Positions 1 to 6,062 of a stretch of DNA of 7,115 bases are shown here, one piece after another. Within the stretch, counting starts at the first letter, position 1, and every line of letters starts with the position of its first letter. Origin of the DNA: an archaeon (GTDB lineage Archaea > Thermoproteota > Nitrososphaeria_A > Caldarchaeales > Wolframiiraptoraceae); NCBI GenBank assembly GCA_029258815.1, contig JAPDJZ010000148.1, positions 1 through 7,115 of the forward strand. The letters run 5' to 3'. The notes beneath the pieces are model-generated. The model made no database searches. It was not told the origin of the DNA and saw only the letters and a list, made by a program, of their open reading frames with translations. The position numbers and the translations under genes are program-made.

Positions 1-2
1 TA

Positions 3-92
3 ACCATACTCACGTCGGCCTATGTTCTCTCAACTATGGCGGCATCAGCAATGGCTTCGGCTAGAATGCTAGGTAAGCTGATCTTAAAATAG
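3..92 (+). CDS. 3' end of an unidentified gene (partial)
   Basis: The reading frame is open from the window edge to a TAG at 90-92 and encodes 29 residues. They are rich in Ala, Ser, Met and Leu and end in GKLILK, which looks like a C-terminal amphipathic or hydrophobic helix. A long T-tract follows the stop at once, as expected for the end of an archaeal transcription unit, and this is the main support for calling it real. The other two plus frames are less plausible, as one has a TAA at base 1. The fragment is too short to name a family. The tail resembles the last helix of many membrane or cofactor-binding proteins, but that is only an impression. Confidence 0.5.
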   Translation, partial: TILTSAYVLSTMAASAMASARMLGKLILK

Positions 93-120
93 TTTTTTTA
101 CTTTTTATTCGTTTCTTCTT
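93..120 (+). terminator. T-tract terminator after the first gene
   Basis: Seven T's directly after the TAG are followed by CTTTTTATTC and GTTTCTTCTT, giving a 28-base pyrimidine-rich run. Archaeal RNA polymerase terminates on such T-tracts without needing a hairpin, and no hairpin is visible here. The position next to a stop codon fits well. Confidence 0.6.
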
Positions 121-299
121 ATCAGTTTAAGAGTTTTAAGCTCGTATCTAAGCCTGTTTATTCCACAGTTGGAGCAGCAGAACTCTGCTACGGCCTCAAT
201 GTCGTCAATGTAAAGGTTCATCCTTTTTTCTGCGTTTAGGCCGTAATGTTTTAACTGGGATTTCGGCGGCTTATGGCTCCCCCAATTCGTGATAAGAAA
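105..299 (-). pseudogene. 3' remnant of a decayed ORF with a CCxxC motif
   Basis: The minus strand is open between a TAG at 300-302 and a TAA at 105-107, 64 codons. The only usual start is an ATG at 219-221, which leaves 38 residues (MNLYIDDIEAVAEF onward). The reading is charge-rich and plausible: NWGSHKPPKSQLKHYGL, then an acidic helix, then CCSNCG, then a basic Leu/Lys/Arg tail ending RRNE. The CCSNCG could be half of a zinc knuckle, but no second cysteine pair is present. No ribosome binding site precedes the ATG. The same frame stays protein-like just before the TAG (LADWLLVSND), so the stop may be a disabling mutation. Family not recognised. A real 38-residue protein starting at 221 is the alternative. 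Confidence 0.35.
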
Positions 300-624
300 C
301 TACGCATTCGAATCGTTGCTGACCAGTAGCCAATCCGCGAGCAGCGTAGGGCTAGGAGAGCTTAAGGTAATGGTTTGGCTGGTCGATAGATACAGAGACT
401 ACCCATGGGGCGGCAACGTGTTAAACTTCACTTTCGACATTACCATGAATGTTCAGCCTAAACGCGTGGCGTGGCAGGCATATGTAGTGTGTAAGATGAT
501 GGATGGCTGGACGTACATTGCGTTTAGGCTCGTCGAAGACTCATCGAACGCGTCTATAGTTTTCCTCTACACGCTCCTCATCGAGAATGCTGTAGTTTAT
601 CATATCCCAAAGGTCGGGCAGTAA
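289..624 (+). CDS. Doubtful small ORF, competing with minus-strand remnants
   Basis: This is a 111-codon plus ORF starting at GTG 289. A better internal start is ATG 370, which has AGGAGAG at 354-360, nine bases upstream, and would give 84 residues. The protein is rich in Trp, Val, Tyr and Phe, poor in charged residues compared with the other genes here, and matches no family I know. The opposite strand carries charge-rich coding-like stretches that overlap and extend past both ends, so I consider this ORF more likely a shadow. It is listed because it is the longest uninterrupted frame in the 93-749 stretch and has a possible ribosome binding site. No convincing box A is seen upstream. Confidence 0.2.
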   Translation: MIRNYAFESLLTSSQSASSVGLGELKVMVWLVDRYRDYPWGGNVLNFTFDITMNVQPKRVAWQAYVVCKMMDGWTYIAFRLVEDSSNASIVFLYTLLIENAVVYHIPKVGQ

Positions 625-765
625 AATTATGGCTTTGTCATCCGTACGCCTCTTGAGGCATATTTCCCCCTTAGCCGCGCGCAGCGCGAGCGCTTGACAT
701 ACTACTAGCTGGCTCCTTTTGCAGTTAAAGTAACTTAGAGATATGAAAATTACCGCGTACTCAAC
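541..765 (-). pseudogene. 5' or middle remnant of a decayed ORF, no start codon
   Basis: The minus frame is open for 74 codons between a TGA at 766-768 and a TGA at 541-543. The reading is strongly protein-like: a hydrophobic start (VIFISLSYF), two isolated cysteines, then KRRTDDKAIILLPDLWDM and an acidic/basic helix DEERVEENYRRVR. There is no ATG, GTG or TTG until codon 55 (601-603), and the stretch overlaps the tail of the membrane protein gene by 16 bases, so it cannot be an intact gene as it stands. After the TGA the same frame continues with protein-like sequence (VFDEPKRNVRPAIHHL) to a TAA at 421-423, then meets further stops. I infer the remains of one gene about 210 residues long whose 3' part is the remnant at 105-299. 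Family not recognised. Confidence 0.35.
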
Positions 766-2900
766 TCAGCAAATTTTTTCTCATATTTCTCTTTAAGCTG
801 CTTGTACGTTTCCTCGCTTATTCGACCCTCTATAAGCGCCTTGTCAAGTTTCTCTAGAAGTTTTTCTAAATCCTCTCGCCTCTTGAGCACTGCCTCTTTT
901 TCTCTTTTTTCCATGGGCTTTTCGAGGGTCTTTTTAGTGAATTCGGAAAGCATCTTCCGCATCGTTCCCGTCATCGCTATGGTTATCACGCCTGAGGCGA
1001 TAGTCCTGTCAAGGAGCGTCGTGACTTTGGAAAGGAAGAGCTGGCTTACGAGCAGCTGATAGGCTAATATCACTAGCGCCGAGGCTACGGTTAAAGCTGC
1101 GGTCTTGACGCCTTTGACAAAGAGCCACATTGCTGCGTAGCCAACCATGTAGGCCACAAATATTCCAATGAGAGGTGTAGAAGCCTCTAAGAGATTTACC
1201 CTATAGCCGCCAGCCAACGTGAGAAGCAGGTTCGCTAATGAGGGAATAACGTTTAAAGTCAAAAGGAGATAGGGAAACTCTCGTGTAAATATTAGGGTAG
1301 TAAGGGTTTTGATTAAGTCTGGATCCTTCAACCCCTCCCGCAGCGCGCCACGCAACATGAGTATCGAGGCTATCAAACCCGCTATAAAGTAGAAGCTTAT
1401 AGCTATTCCCGTACCTACGTCTTGGGTGAAGCTGTAGATCCAGACAAAAGGCATTACGTAGTACGCTGTGGAGGAGAAGCTATAAACCGCTATAGCCGCG
1501 CCTAGAGCTATAAACACGTATTTTCCGTAGAAAAGTCCTTCGATGAGTTTGTCATACGTTTCCCTCCCTAAACTTGATGAGACCAGAAAGCTTTCTATTA
1601 CCTTTTCTCGGAAAATCTGCCTCATAAGTATCCAGGCAGTTGGGACTCCTAGGATTATTAGCATAAGCTCGTTAAGCCTAAAGAGATAGATGTCTAAAAT
1701 GTTTTGAATGAGGGGGATGTAGTCGAGCCAAAAGTAAGCGTAAAAGAGAGAAATTGCGGCCATGCCCGCTAATAGCCCCAGAGAAAACTTCATAATGTTT
1801 AAATATTTGGCCCGAGCCCTCCTCGCCGCCACATGAAATGCTAGGCCAACTAGTATGGCCATCAAAAGTCCATAGATATAATCTTGGTAGAAATATATGA
1901 AGCTCCTTAACGTGTCGCTGGATGAGTACCCCCACTGAGTGAAAAGGCTCGACAGGCTAGCCCAGCACTCCGCTAGATACCATGTGTGCAGACCCGCTAT
2001 AACGATAGTTGCCGCGTAGATTGCTAGGACGAGCCATTTCTTGGATGTGCTAATTCGATAGCTGAAAGTCACGAGCAGGCCGGCCAGCGCTGACAGTATG
2101 GCTGCGATTGCTAGGTAGGTGTATAGCCTTTTTTCTTGGAAAGAGATGTCTGGTCGGCGGGGGCTTCGACAAGAGAGCCAGTCGAACACATTTATTATTA
2201 ATTGGTAGTTTTTCTCCTCGAATATGAATAGGTTGCCCGAAAACTCCTGTAAAGGGAAGACTATTATTCTGCCCTTGTCTAGCTCCGTGTATAGGCTCAT
2301 CGACAGCGTATAGTTGTCCCTTACGTCTGCAATTCCAAACGGTTCGGCCTTAACTTTACCCTGTAGGAGCCCAGATATAATTAGTACGCCCCTATCTCTT
2401 AACGTGACATTTTCAACCTCATAATTGAGGGGAGGATTTAGCTTCACAGTTATCGGAGAATATAGCTCACCCACATCAAAAGGTATGGAGAGATTCTTCA
2501 GTTTCGCGTAGCTAACGTAAATTCCAGATAGATAGGTCACGAAGAAGCCTTGAGTATCAATATAAGTCGAATCCACGAGCAAGCCTCCGCCTCTCTTAAC
2601 CCAATTCATTATAAGGGATAGCTGAGCTACATTCACTTTCTGAACATCTGGATCAGCTATGACTAATATGTCATAGCCCGAAAGGATGCTTTCTGTAAGG
2701 TTTACATCAAAGGGATCTAGGAATTCGACAGAGTATCCGTTGTTCCCGAGAAGCTCTACAAACACCTTCCAGTCCTTCGGGTCGCTTACGTACTCATATA
2801 TTAAAACTCTCTTGGAAGGCTGAGCGGCCAACGCCAGCCCTAGGCTCGGCAACATCAACACTAGCAGCAGGAATATGCTTATTTTCTGCAAATAATACAC
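750..2900 (-). CDS. Polytopic membrane protein with secreted GATase1-like domain and SHOCT-like tail
   Basis: This protein of 716 residues has unknown function. Residues 1-26 are a signal peptide (QKISIFLLLVLMLPS, cleavage near ALAA). Residues 30-245 form an alpha/beta domain resembling the class I glutamine amidotransferase-like or DUF4350-type fold: RVLIYEY strand, GYDILVIADPD, then WVKRGGGLLVDS. No catalytic Cys-His pair is evident. This domain carries four N-x-S/T sequons (N67, N136, N164, N196), which fits an outside location. About ten membrane helices follow, near 260-280, 288-308, 341-358, 370-391, 407-427, 460-482, 495-516, 541-562, 572-595 and 599-622. Residues 660-716 are a charged coiled tail containing LDKALIEGRISEETYKQLK, like a SHOCT module, probably cytoplasmic. 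The start given is GTG at 2898-2900. A TTG at 2889-2891, six bases after GGTG, would give 713 residues and a more typical signal peptide start. It is probably its own transcription unit, with a 235-base gap to the gene upstream. Confidence 0.9.
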   Translation of the reverse strand: MYYLQKISIFLLLVLMLPSLGLALAAQPSKRVLIYEYVSDPKDWKVFVELLGNNGYSVEFLDPFDVNLTESILSGYDILVIADPDVQKVNVAQLSLIMNWVKRGGGLLVDSTYIDTQGFFVTYLSGIYVSYAKLKNLSIPFDVGELYSPITVKLNPPLNYEVENVTLRDRGVLIISGLLQGKVKAEPFGIADVRDNYTLSMSLYTELDKGRIIVFPLQEFSGNLFIFEEKNYQLIINVFDWLSCRSPRRPDISFQEKRLYTYLAIAAILSALAGLLVTFSYRISTSKKWLVLAIYAATIVIAGLHTWYLAECWASLSSLFTQWGYSSSDTLRSFIYFYQDYIYGLLMAILVGLAFHVAARRARAKYLNIMKFSLGLLAGMAAISLFYAYFWLDYIPLIQNILDIYLFRLNELMLIILGVPTAWILMRQIFREKVIESFLVSSSLGRETYDKLIEGLFYGKYVFIALGAAIAVYSFSSTAYYVMPFVWIYSFTQDVGTGIAISFYFIAGLIASILMLRGALREGLKDPDLIKTLTTLIFTREFPYLLLTLNVIPSLANLLLTLAGGYRVNLLEASTPLIGIFVAYMVGYAAMWLFVKGVKTAALTVASALVILAYQLLVSQLFLSKVTTLLDRTIASGVITIAMTGTMRKMLSEFTKKTLEKPMEKREKEAVLKRREDLEKLLEKLDKALIEGRISEETYKQLKEKYEKKFAELSTR

Positions 2901-2937
2901 CTATTTACATATTTGTACAGGAGAAATAGATTTTTCG

Positions 2938-2968
2938 CTTATACATCATTAAATCATTACTTAAAATA
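2938..2968 (-). promoter_or_regulatory. Candidate box A promoter elements for the membrane protein gene
   Basis: On the minus strand TATTTTAAGT (2959-2968) and TGTATAAG (2938-2945) both resemble archaeal box A. The first would place transcription start near 2937, the second near 2916, so the leader would be about 15-45 bases. The region is AT-rich, and I cannot choose between them or show that either is used. Confidence 0.25.
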
Positions 2969-3072
2969 CGCCCTCCACTCAAAAACATAAAAGAATTAGG
3001 TAACTGGAATTTCAACTTCAATGATAAAGAATAGAAAGTAGACCATATAAATTAGTTTTAGACATTTTTCTA

Positions 3073-3135
3073 CTGAGCCTTAACGGTTTCTAATACTATC
3101 TTGGGCTTATTCTCTAATATTCCTAGCACGTGCCC
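3073..3135 (-). other. Coding-like 21-codon extension in frame after the UGA of the isomerase-like gene
   Basis: Directly after the TGA at 3136-3138 the same frame stays open for 21 codons to a TAG at 3070-3072. The encoded peptide, GHVLGILENKPKIVLETVKAQ without its first Gly, looks like an ordinary strand-helix piece of protein. It could be a former C-terminus cut off by a point mutation, a readthrough product, or chance. A separate peptide starting at GTG 3127-3129 is possible, but its GAGGG lies only three bases before the start. Selenocysteine insertion is unlikely, as that system is not expected in this group of archaea. Confidence 0.3.
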
Positions 3136-4011
3136 TCAGAGATCTAGGCCAAGTGCATCTCTTATGATCTTTTTAAGCCCTCTCATAGAGATATTTGAAG
3201 CTTCTTCTCCAAGCGATGAAAAGGCTTCCCCACCAGGCATCTGCTCAAGCCTCCTGTCCAGCCTGCGTTTAGGCCTCCAATGGGTCTCAAGCGATAAATA
3301 TCCTCCATACTTGTCGGCTGCCAGGGCTTTTATGAGCCCGCGGTAGTCTACCTCGCCTTCTCCCACGGGCAGCCACTCGGCCTCCTCCCTGCCCACTCTC
3401 CGCCCGTCCTTCACGTGCACGTGCACGATGTATGGCTTCAGGGCTTTGTAGCCGTCCGGGTATGGCTTCTCGCCGAGCGGGTCGGCCAGATCGTTGCCTG
3501 GGTCGAAAACCGCTCTAACGTGTCTGGAGCCTATGCGCCTGATGAAGTCGGCGACTAGCTTTGCGTTGGTGGCGAATGTTGAGGGCTCGTTTTCGACCGC
3601 GAGCGTTACGCCTTCGTCCTCCGCGATGTCCACTGGCTCCTCGTAGAGCTCAACTATTCGGTCGACGTAGTCCTCCCACTTGCCCTTGCGCCAGAAGGTG
3701 AAGACCCTTATAATGTCTGTGTCGAGAGTTTTAGCCAGCTCTATACAGCTCTTCAAGATGCCCAGGTGCTCCTTTATCTCCTTCTCGTTGTCTATATCGG
3801 CCTTGTAGAAAGGCGACGCTATGGCTGAGACTTCCAGTCCGCGTTTTCCGAGTTCACTCCTAATCTCGCCCGCCCTGCTGAGGAGGCGCTGCGGAGGCAT
3901 GTTCCAGAGGCTCCTAATCTCGACGCCATCCAGCTCGTGCCGCTCGAGAAACCTGAGAACGACAGAGAAGTCCTGGGAAACCTCGTCCGTAATTACGGAA
4001 AGCTTGAACAT
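3136..4011 (-). CDS. Sugar phosphate isomerase/epimerase family TIM-barrel protein
   Basis: The 291 residues form a complete xylose-isomerase-like (AP endonuclease 2 superfamily) barrel, usual length for the family. These enzymes are soluble and use a divalent metal to isomerise or epimerise keto and aldo sugars or related polyols. Visible landmarks in order are LSVITDEVSQDF at the first strand, LDGVEIR (28-33), GLEVSAIASPFYKADI (58-73), the metal-site candidates E140 and E142 in VENEPST, D170 in VFDPGND, H197 and H199 with K201 in HVHVKD, and E242 in SLETHW. All the expected ligand positions seem filled. The start is ATG, with GGAGGAG at 4019-4025 seven bases upstream, the strongest ribosome binding site in the window. 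It lies 52 bases after vapC. Nearby DUF6807 and glycosidase-like genes suggest sugar catabolism. The substrate cannot be told; myo-inosose, tagatose or hydroxypyruvate isomerase-like roles are all possible. Confidence 0.9.
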   Translation of the reverse strand: MFKLSVITDEVSQDFSVVLRFLERHELDGVEIRSLWNMPPQRLLSRAGEIRSELGKRGLEVSAIASPFYKADIDNEKEIKEHLGILKSCIELAKTLDTDIIRVFTFWRKGKWEDYVDRIVELYEEPVDIAEDEGVTLAVENEPSTFATNAKLVADFIRRIGSRHVRAVFDPGNDLADPLGEKPYPDGYKALKPYIVHVHVKDGRRVGREEAEWLPVGEGEVDYRGLIKALAADKYGGYLSLETHWRPKRRLDRRLEQMPGGEAFSSLGEEASNISMRGLKKIIRDALGLDL

Positions 4012-4018
4012 TGCAGTG

Positions 4019-4025
4019 CTCCTCC
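4019..4025 (-). promoter_or_regulatory. Ribosome binding site GGAGGAG fixing the isomerase-like start
   Basis: GGAGGAG lies seven bases before the ATG at 4009-4011. It is a longer Shine-Dalgarno match than the GGTG-type sites of the neighbouring genes and supports the chosen start. Confidence 0.7.
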
Positions 4026-4043
4026 AAGGTATTTGAGACTTGG

Positions 4044-4052
4044 ATAATTAAA
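4044..4052 (-). promoter_or_regulatory. Candidate box A for the isomerase-like gene
   Basis: TTTAATTAT on the minus strand lies in the gap between vapC and the isomerase-like gene, centred about 37 bases before the ATG. That puts transcription start close to the ribosome binding site at 4019-4025, a short leader. It would allow expression independent of the toxin-antitoxin genes, though cotranscription across the 52-base gap is equally possible. Confidence 0.35.
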
Positions 4053-4063
4053 TTTGTATCCGG

Positions 4064-4498
4064 CTAATAGATTCCTTCAGCTAGGGCTTCCTCGGGAGTT
4101 AAAACGTTAAAGCTGAACTTTCCGGCGAAGTGTCGCTTATTCCAAGTCACAAGAAATTCTACTCCATTTTCTTCAAGTATCCAGCCGACCAACGCGTCTC
4201 CCAAAGGAGTTCGCCTCGTAATATAGTGTAGGGCTGATGAAATAAACGCGGATTGGCGGGGCCATCTTCTCCAGTAGAGTACTTCAAAATCTTTCCTACA
4301 ATGCAGGTGAAGAAAGACTTCCCTAGCCTTTGCCCCTCCCTGTGCTATTGACATTAGCCCTGCTAGCTCCAGCACGTTGATAATCGTAGCAGCCTTCGGT
4401 TTCTCCGACTCCACTATTTTCGCAGCTAACGAGTATCTCCTGTCCCACTTGAAGATGAAGTAAATTGCTAGAACGTCGGTGTCAACGGCTATCGACAC
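4064..4498 (-). CDS. vapC: VapC-type toxin, PIN-domain ribonuclease
   Basis: The 144-residue PIN-domain protein is the toxin of a type II toxin-antitoxin pair; such proteins cleave RNA with Mg2+ or Mn2+ until bound by their antitoxin. The fold starts at once with AVDTDVLAIYF, giving D6 (and D8). E44 is in NVLELAG, D101 in TPLGDALVGW, and the fourth position is N120 in VTWNKRHF, where PIN domains carry Asp or Asn. The catalytic set therefore looks intact. It ends with FNVLTPEEAL, typical of VapC tails. The start is GTG, with GGTGAG at 4507-4512 eight bases upstream, inside the antitoxin gene. The two genes overlap by 17 bases, so translation is probably coupled and expression controlled by the operator upstream of vapB. 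The C-side of the barrel (WRRWPRQSAFI) is unusually Trp/Arg-rich. The RNA target is unknown. Confidence 0.9.
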   Translation of the reverse strand: MSIAVDTDVLAIYFIFKWDRRYSLAAKIVESEKPKAATIINVLELAGLMSIAQGGAKAREVFLHLHCRKDFEVLYWRRWPRQSAFISSALHYITRRTPLGDALVGWILEENGVEFLVTWNKRHFAGKFSFNVLTPEEALAEGIY

Positions 4499-4814
4499 GC
4501 CTTCTTCTCACCGCCTTGAGCACTTCGTCTACGTCATCTGTGCCAAAAAAATCTAGGATTCTCCTCCTTGCCTCCTCGATATCTACCTCGACTCTTGTCT
4601 TAGGCTTTAAGTCGCGTTCTAGCCTGCCAGAGAGGTAAAGCTCGATGACACTGGATAAATCGTCGGCTAGACTCGAGTAGTCCATGATAAGCCGGCGAAG
4701 CGCCTCTGCCACAACTTCCCCCCTCGACCTAAAGAGCCCTAACTCAATAAGCTTGTCAACTTCCTTTACTATCCTTTCAGGAAGCCTAACCTGCAGCAGC
4801 CTAGTTTTACGCAT
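4482..4814 (-). CDS. vapB: VapB-type antitoxin, ribbon-helix-helix protein
   Basis: The protein has 110 residues from ATG 4812-4814. Residues 3-46 are a ribbon-helix-helix DNA-binding domain: strand TRLLQVRLPERI, helix VKEVDKLIELG, turn FRSRGE, helix VVAEALRRLIMDY. The remainder (about 50-110) is a charged segment that should wrap around and block the toxin, with DIEEARRRILDFFG resembling the toxin-binding helix of this family. The dimer would bind DNA and repress its own operon. The frame is open up to a TTG at 4857-4859, but those 15 extra codons run through the palindromic operator and precede the conserved strand, so I chose the ATG. No Shine-Dalgarno site precedes it, so the transcript is probably leaderless or nearly so. 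It overlaps vapC by 17 bases. Confidence 0.88.
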   Translation of the reverse strand: MRKTRLLQVRLPERIVKEVDKLIELGLFRSRGEVVAEALRRLIMDYSSLADDLSSVIELYLSGRLERDLKPKTRVEVDIEEARRRILDFFGTDDVDEVLKAVRRRRVDSR

Positions 4815-4844
4815 ACATGTATTAATTCTTAATACATGTATTAA
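4813..4844. promoter_or_regulatory. Palindromic operator of the vapBC operon
   Basis: Two 13-base arms, ATACATGTATTAA (4813-4825) and its perfect reverse complement (4829-4841), are separated by TTC. Each arm centres on the self-complementary ATACATGTAT. The distal copy is extended to a perfect 16-base palindrome at 4829-4844. Centres lie 19 bases apart, about two helix turns. The proximal box reaches into the start codon and the distal box lies just downstream of the likely box A, so bound VapB or VapBC would block transcription initiation. Binding by the antitoxin is inferred from family behaviour. Confidence 0.75.
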
Positions 4845-4847
4845 AGT

Positions 4848-4856
4848 GTTTATAAT
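4848..4856 (-). promoter_or_regulatory. Box A promoter of vapBC
   Basis: ATTATAAAC on the minus strand is centred about 38 bases before the vapB ATG. Transcription start would be near 4826, in the spacer of the operator, giving a leader of roughly 12 bases or less. This arrangement places both operator boxes around the transcription start. Confidence 0.5.
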
Positions 4857-4882
4857 CAAATAGCTGATAGAACACTGGGTGC

Positions 4883-4895
4883 CGGAAATAAAAGA
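4883..4895 (-). terminator. Possible T-rich terminator after the DUF6807 gene
   Basis: Read on the minus strand, the bases right after the TAA are TCTTTTATTTCC. This is a modest T-tract placed directly after a stop codon and before the vapBC promoter, so a termination site is plausible though weak. Confidence 0.3.
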
Positions 4896-6014
4896 TTAGA
4901 CTATAACTTTAGGCGGGTAAACGTAGTCTAAGTATCTTTCCCCCACACCCGCCTCCACGGCGTTACCGCGGTGCACGTAAACCCTATATTTAAAGACCGC
5001 TTTCGCGCCTCGTTTTATAAAGTAGTCTCCTAAACCTTTCTTGCTACCAGTGAAGTGATGAAGGCCGAAGATGTTAGCTGTCATTAGCCCGTAGTTTCGT
5101 GCGTGCCAGTAGGTTGGGCTTCTAGGGTTGCCCGGGTGGTCCATCACTGATATGCCGCAGACTTCTCCGCCCAGTGGGCCGCTGTAGTCGCACCACGCGG
5201 CGCGCTGGCCCCAGACCTCCTCCTCGTTAACCCCGCCCCACGAGTTCCTGAGTTCACCTCCCGCGTCGACCCTTATGGTTGGCGCTACCCTAACTGATAG
5301 TATGCCCGCCTCCTTAGTATCGCCGAGAACTACGTCCCCATAGGTTGCGAGCAACTCAACCTCGAAGTCTATCAGCCACTCCCTGGTAGGCATGTTCCAA
5401 AACCTTATCCTGCGCACCTCATCCAGCAGGGGCCTGCCTTCGGCGTCCGTCCAGACGTTTATCTCCTCGATAAACGTGTAGACGGAGCCCGCCTCCAGCC
5501 TGCTGAACCTTTTGTGCCGTATGTAGCCGTGACCCTCCAGCTCGCTCCACACATCTACGCCGTTAACCTCGCCGTGCGCCACCCAGAGCGAGCGGTGGTG
5601 GACGTGATCCCTCGGCCCGTCCTCGGTCACGCTCAAGCCGTTTGGAGCGTTTAGAGGGTAAACGTAGGGCTTCGACGCGTTCTCGTGCCTTATAGATGCT
5701 ACGTGAAAATCTCCACTATAAATTTTGACCTCGCCGCCTTCTTCAACAATTCTCATTCCACCAGCTGGAAGTTCCTCGCTTAGAAGCAGGAGCCTCATTC
5801 TCCTAATTTCATCTTTTTCAAGTAGGGGCTGGATCCACCTCACGATTAAGCCGCCGCCAGCCTTCTCAGCCTGAGCCGGCAGCAGCATACCGCTGATAAG
5901 GTCCTGCACTGCCAGCCTTTCCGTCTTGACACCGCTAAGCTTGAAAAAGGCGGTTATTGGCACGTATTTTCGCGTGTGTTTTCCCGAGACAAGCTTAAAG
6001 TCGGCTAGCTTCAA
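4896..6014 (-). CDS. DUF6807 (PmoA-family) protein
   Basis: This 372-residue protein is recognised by the family's signature blocks: ENASKPYVYPLNAPNG (111-126), DHVHHRSLWVAHGEVNG (136-152), KEAG (234-237), WGQRAAWCDYSGPLGG (268-283) and DHPGNPRSPTYWHARNYG (292-309), then NIFGLHHF. The conserved His residues (H137, H139, H140, H293, H304) and the Trp, Asp and Asn around them suggest a sugar-binding or catalytic pocket, but the family has no established reaction that I know of. In bacteria these proteins often sit beside sugar oxidoreductases, isomerases and glycosidases, as here. No signal peptide is present. Residues 1-100 are a less conserved beta-rich lead-in. The start is TTG at 6012-6014: an in-frame TAA lies five codons upstream, and GGTG at 6022-6025 is seven bases before the TTG. 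The gene is 48 bases after the glycosidase-like gene, probably in the same operon. Length is typical, so it appears intact. Confidence 0.88.
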   Translation of the reverse strand: MKLADFKLVSGKHTRKYVPITAFFKLSGVKTERLAVQDLISGMLLPAQAEKAGGGLIVRWIQPLLEKDEIRRMRLLLLSEELPAGGMRIVEEGGEVKIYSGDFHVASIRHENASKPYVYPLNAPNGLSVTEDGPRDHVHHRSLWVAHGEVNGVDVWSELEGHGYIRHKRFSRLEAGSVYTFIEEINVWTDAEGRPLLDEVRRIRFWNMPTREWLIDFEVELLATYGDVVLGDTKEAGILSVRVAPTIRVDAGGELRNSWGGVNEEEVWGQRAAWCDYSGPLGGEVCGISVMDHPGNPRSPTYWHARNYGLMTANIFGLHHFTGSKKGLGDYFIKRGAKAVFKYRVYVHRGNAVEAGVGERYLDYVYPPKVIV

Positions 6015-6062
6015 CTTCCAGCACCAGGCTTATACTGTCTTGGAAATATTTGAATTGAAGGC

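Noticed and set aside
671..694. GC-rich CGCGC-A-GCGCG near-palindrome, considered as an RNA hairpin or tRNA piece
   Set aside because: The loop would be a single base, there is no tRNA-like arm or T-loop sequence, and the bases fit the Ala/Leu/Arg codons of the minus-strand remnant.
802..1059. Plus-strand ORF of 85 codons inside the membrane protein gene
   Set aside because: It is Ser/Leu/Val-rich and lies opposite the charged tail and last helices of the membrane protein, as expected for an antisense shadow; no independent signals.
3136..3138. Selenocysteine or pyrrolysine decoding at the isomerase-like stop
   Set aside because: The codon is UGA, not UAG, which excludes pyrrolysine. Selenocysteine is not expected in this group, no SECIS-like hairpin was seen, and the protein is already full length.
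3408..3430. Tandem CACGTG palindromes in the isomerase-like gene
   Set aside because: They come from the codons for the metal-site motif HVHVKD (alternating His and Val), so they need no regulatory explanation.
4815..4859. Longer VapB starting at TTG 4857
   Set aside because: The extra 15 codons lie entirely over the operator palindromes and box A and precede the conserved first strand of the ribbon-helix-helix domain.
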